25,000 bases of DNA from Glandiceps talaboti (taxonomy: Eukaryota; Hemichordata; Enteropneusta; Spengelidae): the NCBI RefSeq assembly GCF_964340395.1, contig NC_135565.1, positions 5,866,642 to 5,891,641 of the forward strand, read 5' to 3'. The first letter of the stretch is position 1. Each line of letters begins with the position of its first letter. Under the pieces are notes generated by a model, which made no database searches, was not told the origin of the DNA, and saw nothing but the letters and a program-made list of their open reading frames with translations. A program made the position numbers and the translations under genes. Below are positions 9,165 to 25,000 of the stretch, piece after piece.

Positions 9165-9240
9165 CGACCGAAGCGATTCATGAAAAGTCATTAAAAAGTC
9201 TGTGATCTTGTGGAGCAATCAAATCAACAAACGAATCTTC

Positions 9241-9255
9241 GGGGGGGGGGGGGGG
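9241..9255. repeat. Poly-G run (15)
   Basis: Uninterrupted G homopolymer; its length may be unreliable. Confidence 0.9.
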
Positions 9256-9324
9256 CACACAAATTCAGTTTTTCTAATCGTTTACTTTATCTTTAAAAGT
9301 CATAGGGCAGCTTGTAGAAAATTA

Positions 9325-9368
9325 CAAAAATAAATAAACAAACAAATAAATAAATAAATACAAGTAAA
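9325..9368. repeat. AAAT/AAAC-rich tract
   Basis: Short run of AAAT and AAAC units. Confidence 0.85.
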
Positions 9369-9945
9369 TTTATTGGCCTGTTTTGAAAACCCTAGCCTGT
9401 GGTTGAAATCGTGACTCGATCTGGGAAAACTTGTTTTCAAGATGACACTTTTCAGTCATGTTTGCTGCACTTTTACAGGCGAGTTGGACATTTACCTCAC
9501 TGAAATCGAATCTAAATGTGGTGTTATTCATATAAAAGTGATAAACTCAGGAAAAAATTGTTCAACAGGCCCAACCGACAGCCGACCCATACTTTGGCGA
9601 TCCCAACTGTAGTGCTACTTGGCAAAGTGTCTGTCCATTTGTGTGTGTGTGTCTGTGTGACCGACACTCAAATTTTGCAGGGCCAATTACAGTGGGAATT
9701 GGGTGTGGGTGGGGGAATTGTTCAAAATGATTGTGCCACCATATAGAAACTGCCAAATGATGGTGAATATGAAAAAATAACTTAGGAATTAGGAATCAGG
9801 ATGAATAAGCAAGTAAATAAAAATCCAAAAATGAATGCATATATGCCTAGCAACGATCATCATGCATAGGTTATCTGTCTGTTATTGTTTCTAGCCAATC
9901 CGTATGTAAATGAGGATTACGACACCACTTGACCTACAACTTAAG

Positions 9946-10130
9946 GTACAAACAATAGAAACTAATGCTCTTGGTGACATCAGCATAGGTAAGTGAGCAC
10001 CATACCCAGAATTCCCTACCTCAGTACTGTAAGGTAGAAATTATAGATACAGACACTATTGCTCTTGGTGATATCAGCATATGCAATTGGGCACCATACC
10101 CAAAATTCTCTATCCCTGTAAACAGCTGTT
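9946..10130. repeat. Two-copy tandem duplication, 94-bp spacing
   Basis: GCTCTTGGTGACATCAGCAT at 9967 recurs as GCTCTTGGTGATATCAGCAT at 10061. Both are followed by GAGCACCATACCCAGAATTC-like sequence. Confidence 0.75.
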
Positions 10131-10308
10131 GGTTCATGGTAATTTGAATAACTTTTTTTTTCTTATTTTTAGAGAAGTCATGTGATACAGGGGTGGCGAA
10201 AGTGACTTTATGACATAAACTAAAGCAGGTAAGAGGAAATCAGCCTTGCCTTGTCCCCTTACAAGAATTCATTTCAGACATTTCACACACTATTTAGTTC
10301 TTTTTGTG

Positions 10309-16941
<6,633 letters not shown>

Positions 16942-17335
16942 AAATTATCTACCGGTATCGAAGAAAGGAGTTCGTCTGCTTCACGATCACCGCAGTACGA
17001 AGGTAGTGCATCAGATTGTTTTGCGCTGTGGTGTGGAGGTAGATCGCTCCGTCGACACGACTAAAAGCATTCACTTTGATGTATGCAAGTTACATTTATG
17101 TTCTACGTGTATGGTCACAGTTGTAATCACCAAATTAGTCAATCTTTGGCGACAAGTCCAGCGAACTTTCAACCAGCTCGCCGGTGGGGTACCGTACCGG
17201 TGACCTCATTACAAGGTATTATGGGTAAATACACATTCGCAAAATGTGTGTTCGTCACTACTATATACGTTATTATACTATATATACTATATATGTTATA
17301 CATTTCCATTGGCCAACAAAATTATATTGAACTTA
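16942..17335 (-). promoter_or_regulatory. Upstream region of gene B
   Basis: Duplicate of 8651-9035, with shared blocks CTCCGTCGACACGACTA and TCGCAAAATGTGTGTTCGTC. It also faces gene C, so it could contribute to a divergent promoter region. Confidence 0.4.
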
Positions 17336-18468
17336 ATAAGTGTGTTTTAACTAATAATGAAGATTGTGATACTTATCAATCATATGACCCGTTTCATATC
17401 CAAATTATGCCTGATCTGAGCCAATTGTAGACGAACACACGACTGGAAAGTTTGAGCTTGCAAAATATATTTCAGAGTCACGAGTTCATCAACAGACGAG
17501 ACAAGTACATGCTGCATGCTGATATCATCAGCGTTACATACGGCGAAGAGTAGGTCTTTTGCCTGCACTGAGTACTTCTGAAATTTATTTGTTCGAGGTA
17601 GGATTAATTTTACAAGGTATTGATATCTGTATAACTGTTATATATCAGTGAAAACATATAACGTTAGTTATTAAGATATCGGTGATGAACTTGCATCCCT
17701 GTCAACATCCTTACGATGCTTTGAATTTGAAAGTTTGAGTGTACGATCGACGGGTTGAAAATCTAAGACTGAAAAAGTAGCAATCGGGGGCTTGAGTTCA
17801 CTACATTTTGGTTAACATATAGTTGCAGTGGGCCAATTCACATAAATATCGACTATGAGTGCCACTTGGCAGCTGGTTTGCTTCCGGGCACTTCTAGTAT
17901 CTCCCGAGTGTAGTCCCGGGCAGTAGGACCGCGAGTGACAGTGGACTGAATGAAAATCATGAAATCGAGTCATGTGTACACTGTGTATAGTACATGTACT
18001 AATAACAAATGGTAATAAAACGCCACCGAGAAACTATTGCCTTACTTGAACATTTTAACATTTTTTATGAACGTACATCAATTCACCAAATGGAACACTT
18101 TCCTCAATTATTGATTTTAGAACCGATATAGGGAATTTTGATACAGCTTGATGTATTTCTATTAGGTTATTTTTCGTCTGCTTGAAGACTATATGCATAT
18201 GATGCTACCATGGACGTTGGTGAAGCTTACTGTCACATGTGCTTTCTACCTCCATGGTGTGAGACAGGAAGATGCAATGAAAAAAGAGAAAAAAATATCA
18301 CATAACAGAGGATTCAGCCTGTCAGGAATTTACTTTGAGCATAGCAGTAACACTACTCTATGTATTTGTGTTCTCAAACTTGAAAACTTGGTCACACATG
18401 CATTCTTTATTTGTTATTTTGTTTTTATATATACATGTATTTTGATTAATTGTTATTTCTTCAATCAG
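17336..18468. other. Divergent intergenic region / 5' part of gene C
   Basis: No conserved coding exon recognised. At least one upstream exon of gene C should lie here, because 18466-18468 is a good CAG acceptor with a T-rich tract. A possible donor is GAG|GTAGGA near 17597. GC-richer sequence with CCGGGC/CCCGGG motifs is at about 17884-17935. Confidence 0.5.
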
Positions 18469-18502
18469 GAGTACTGTAAAATACATTGGAATATCATTAA
18501 CT

Positions 18503-24421
<5,919 letters not shown>

Positions 24422-24470
24422 CATTTAACTAAGAGATTGTCATAAAATACATACTTGCAAGCAAACTAAA

Positions 24471-24473
<3 letters not shown>

Positions 24474-24539
<66 letters not shown>

Positions 24540-25000
24540 ACACACATACATACATACACACATACACACACATGTATACATGTACATTGTACATACATAC
24601 ATTCATACATACACATGCATACACACACACAAATGTATATACAATGTACATACATACATATATTCACACACACACACATACATACATACATACATACATA
24701 CATACATTAATACATGCATACATGATACATGCACACACAAACACATACATACGTACACACACAGACATTCATACACACGTATGCACACACATACACAAAC
24801 ACGAACACATGTACATACATACATACATACATACATACATACGTACATACACATATATTCATACATGCAGACATGCACACATACACATACACATACACAT
24901 ACATACACACATACATACATACATACATACATACATACACATACACATACATACAAACACACATACATACATACATACATACATACATACATACATACAT
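24474..25000. repeat. (CA)n/(CATA)n microsatellite downstream of gene C
   Basis: CA and CATA units continuing to the window edge. Minus-strand frames across it are repeat artefacts. Confidence 0.95.

Larger units (their letters stand above)
9036..10308. other. Intergenic region between genes A and B
   Basis: It contains a CTCF-like motif (9150-9164), a 15-G run (9241-9255), an AAAT-rich tract (9325-9368) and a two-copy 94-bp duplication (about 9946-10130). No gene seen. Confidence 0.65.

Overview
The window is nuclear DNA of an animal, most likely an invertebrate. The evidence is genes split into six short exons by GT-AG introns, AT-rich introns, very many microsatellites, a tRNA-derived SINE and several short inverted-repeat (MITE-like) elements. 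I cannot name the species.

Three related genes of the alpha/beta-hydrolase fold are present. Gene A (8650 to 882, minus strand) and gene B (16941 to 10309, minus strand) are tandem duplicates, and the duplication includes their upstream regions. Gene C (coding part 18503 to 24421, plus strand) is a more distant paralogue, head-to-head with B across about 1.5 kb. I assembled all three reading frames exon by exon: 402, 403 and 308 residues, with every junction canonical and in phase and no broken frames. All three have identical intron positions and phases (1, 2, 2, 0, 1), an HG-x-P oxyanion motif, a serine elbow, a late aspartate in front of proline, and a GGH histidine. From memory the family resembles the little-studied DUF1057 (Pfam PF06342) hydrolases best known from nematodes. 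A and B carry an N-terminal extension of about 100 residues that looks like a mitochondrial presequence; the visible part of C lacks it.

Layout: 1-881 is the 3' flank of A with a dispersed repeat. 882-8650 is gene A, whose introns hold a 660-bp inverted-repeat element, a CpG-rich insertion, a foldback-type element, a SINE and a hAT-like MITE. 8651-10308 is the A upstream region and the A/B intergenic region. 10309-16941 is gene B, whose intron 1 holds a 385-bp MITE fused to a satellite-like array and a 287-bp MITE with a 9-bp target duplication beside the exon 1 donor. 16942-18468 is the divergent B/C intergenic region. 18469-24421 is gene C, with a 26-unit 43-bp minisatellite in intron 3 and a second, unrelated 43-bp array in intron 5. 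24474-25000 is a (CA)n/(CATA)n tract.

The main points of interest are the uneven divergence of A and B (exon 4 about 51% identical in protein, neighbouring exons 90-100%), the non-standard serine elbows, and the recurrence of tandem repeats starting at or just after 5' splice sites, in two cases made of duplicated exon ends. I found no sign of a prokaryotic-type defence or other unusual system.
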